Made by a program: the position numbers and the translations under genes
Assembly: GCA_902795625.1 (NCBI GenBank)
Contig: CADBLW010000164.1
Coordinates: 1-7,163 of the forward strand
Origin: an uncultured Lachnospiraceae bacterium
Lineage (GTDB): Bacteria > Bacillota > Clostridia > Lachnospirales > Lachnospiraceae
Length of the DNA stretch: 7,163 bases
Direction: 5' to 3'
Part shown: one piece after another, positions 5,746 through 7,163 of the stretch
Layout: each line of letters begins with the position of its first letter
Numbering within the stretch: position 1 is the stretch's first letter
The notes under the pieces: model-generated
The model's database searches: none
Told to the model about the DNA's origin: nothing
The model's input: only the letters and a program-made list of their open reading frames with translations

Positions 5746-7163
5746 ATGAGACTGGAGGACAATGAACGGAAGAAGATGCTGACCATCTTTGCGAAGAACC
5801 TGCCGACGTATCGGAAGAACATGAAGCTGTCGCAGGAAGAATTCGGCGAGACGATCGGGATCACGAGGCAGACGGTGAGTTCCATCGAGCGCGGGGCGTA
5901 CCCGTTGACGTGGGCTATTTTCCTGTCATGCCTGTTCATCTGTACCGGACAGCCCCGGGCGAGAAAGCTGATCCTGAATTCCTATGCCGGTGAGCCCGTG
6001 CTGCTTGGATTCTTGAACGAGCTTGTCGGTGACAAGGGCAACCTTGCGGCGGAGGGCGGCAAGGGAACCGCGAGACAGGTGTACTACGGCACCTGCACCA
6101 TCAAGGGTGACGATGCGTACACGATCGTGGACTGCGATGCCGGCGTGAGCGAGATGCTCGGCCTTTCCGAAGAGGGCGAGGGCGGACGCCGCACGCGCAG
6201 CCACGCCAACATGACCTTCGGCAGCTACCTCGACTATGTGCACCCCGACGACCGCGAGGCGATCCGCCGTATTCTCGACGAGAAGATCCGCAAGCAGATG
6301 GTCGTCTGCATTGAGCACCGGATGATCTCCGCGGAGGGCCGCGCGATCCCGGTACAGTGCTTCGTGCGCAGACAGAAGAAAATGATGAAGAACGGTCTTT
6401 TTGACGTCACCATCACGCAGATCACTGGTGAAATGCTCCGCAAGCGCCAGGTGTCCGGCCTTCTGGAGACGCTCCCGGTAGGCGTCGCCGTGTTCGAATT
6501 CCAGGGACGCATCGCGCGGGACAATGTACCCGAGGTCATATACGCGAACGATGTATTTTACGATATCATCGGACATACGAAGGACGAGTTCACACAGATC
6601 CATGACAATTTCCTGCCGGCCATCGTGGCGGCAGAGGACAATAAGGCCGTGATGCGGCTGTTCGATTCGCGTCTGGAGACCAACGCCGTGTCGGCAGCGG
6701 AATTCCGCGTGAACCGCTTCGACGGAAGCGTGGCGTGGGTTCACTGCAACGCGCTTGTCGTATGGCACACCGATGACGGACGCTCGCTTGTAAGCTGCGT
6801 CCTGACGGATATCACGCAGCGCATCAACGCCGAGCTGAGCATGAAGCACCAGCTCGACCGTTACCGCCAGCTCGAGGACGTCTCGGACGACGTGCAGTTC
6901 AGCTACGACGTCAAGGAGGACCGTCTGAGCGTGCCTTCGCGCATCAGTGAGCAGTTCGGCCGCGAGAGCGTGATCGCCAACTTGCTGGCCGGCGATCTGC
7001 CCCGCGAGTTCTGCCATCCCGAGGATTACGAGCAGTTCATGGAGCTTATGCGCAATGCCCTCGGCGGCACGAACGGGAAGGGTGAGTTCCGCATCAAGCT
7101 CGACGCCAAGGAGTTCAAGTGGTGCAAGGTCAACATGATCGGCATCAAGGACGCCAACGACGC
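5746..7163 (+). CDS. XRE-type helix-turn-helix protein with multiple PAS-like domains (partial at 3' end)
   Basis: The reading frame is open for 472 codons and is cut by the window end. Residues about 8-65 form a Cro/C1-type DNA-binding domain; the helix-turn-helix is at about 29-48 (LSQEEFGETIGITRQTVSSIERG). PAS-like segments follow: one at about 111-228 with a YVHPDDR motif, one at about 239-365 (LLETLPVGVAVFEF, then YANDVFYDIIGHTKDEF) ending in VLTDITQR, and a third from about 377 with FCHPEDYEQF, running to the window edge. No membrane segment or visible catalytic domain; an output domain such as GGDEF may lie beyond the edge. The start follows AGAGGAG with five-base spacing. An in-frame ATG at 5692 with its own AGGAG (5679-5683) could add 18 residues. 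It reads as a cytoplasmic sensor-regulator; ligand and target are unknown. Confidence 0.85.
   Translation, partial: MRLEDNERKKMLTIFAKNLPTYRKNMKLSQEEFGETIGITRQTVSSIERGAYPLTWAIFLSCLFICTGQPRARKLILNSYAGEPVLLGFLNELVGDKGNLAAEGGKGTARQVYYGTCTIKGDDAYTIVDCDAGVSEMLGLSEEGEGGRRTRSHANMTFGSYLDYVHPDDREAIRRILDEKIRKQMVVCIEHRMISAEGRAIPVQCFVRRQKKMMKNGLFDVTITQITGEMLRKRQVSGLLETLPVGVAVFEFQGRIARDNVPEVIYANDVFYDIIGHTKDEFTQIHDNFLPAIVAAEDNKAVMRLFDSRLETNAVSAAEFRVNRFDGSVAWVHCNALVVWHTDDGRSLVSCVLTDITQRINAELSMKHQLDRYRQLEDVSDDVQFSYDVKEDRLSVPSRISEQFGRESVIANLLAGDLPREFCHPEDYEQFMELMRNALGGTNGKGEFRIKLDAKEFKWCKVNMIGIKDAND

Noticed and set aside
5926..7017. 363-residue minus-strand frame opposite the HTH-PAS gene
   Set aside because: The plus frame is open to the window edge, has a good ribosome binding site and recognisable domains; the minus frame reads as its complement.

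Overview
The window looks like a core-chromosome segment of a GC-rich anaerobic Firmicute, probably class Clostridia and plausibly Lachnospiraceae. The reasons are Gram-positive style GGAGG ribosome binding sites, an oxygen-sensitive radical-SAM activase of the NrdG2 type, and a LacI-type sensor fused to GGDEF in a style I associate with that family. The taxonomic call is inference; no rRNA or phylogenetic marker is present. I see no insertion sequence, prophage, CRISPR array, tRNA or rRNA.

Layout. (1) Positions 1-105 hold a putative promoter with a perfect 12-bp palindrome, leading into an unrecognised 200-residue cytoplasmic protein (106-708, +). (2) A strong hairpin at 784-815, with U-rich runs on both strands, separates it from two minus-strand genes that converge on it: tadA, the tRNA adenosine deaminase (1731-2228), and, after a 138-nt gap with its own likely promoter, an anaerobic ribonucleotide reductase activase (894-1592). 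(3) An AT-rich divergent intergenic region (2229-2463) carries back-to-back promoters for tadA and for the next gene, with an ATTGCA dyad between their -35 boxes. (4) Rightward, a 640-residue diguanylate cyclase with a LacI/GalR-type ligand-binding domain but no DNA-binding helix-turn-helix (2464-4386) is followed 10 nt later by galactokinase (4397-5581, TTG start), almost certainly in one transcript. (5) After 164 nt, a gene for an XRE-type helix-turn-helix protein fused to at least three PAS-like domains begins (5746) and runs off the right end.

How the genes may fit together. The right half pairs a sugar kinase with a cytoplasmic sugar-binding-fold sensor wired to c-di-GMP synthesis, and then a DNA-binding PAS regulator. 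The working hypothesis is that a sugar or related metabolite, possibly galactose, is read by the LacI-type domain and turned into a c-di-GMP signal together with galactose entry into the Leloir pathway. galT and galE are not in the window, so the pathway link rests on the operon arrangement alone. The left half is housekeeping: tRNA wobble editing and anaerobic dNTP synthesis.

The most unusual non-gene signal is the 9-mer GGAAAATGC. It occurs five times, always on the + strand, both between and inside genes, and independently of gene direction.
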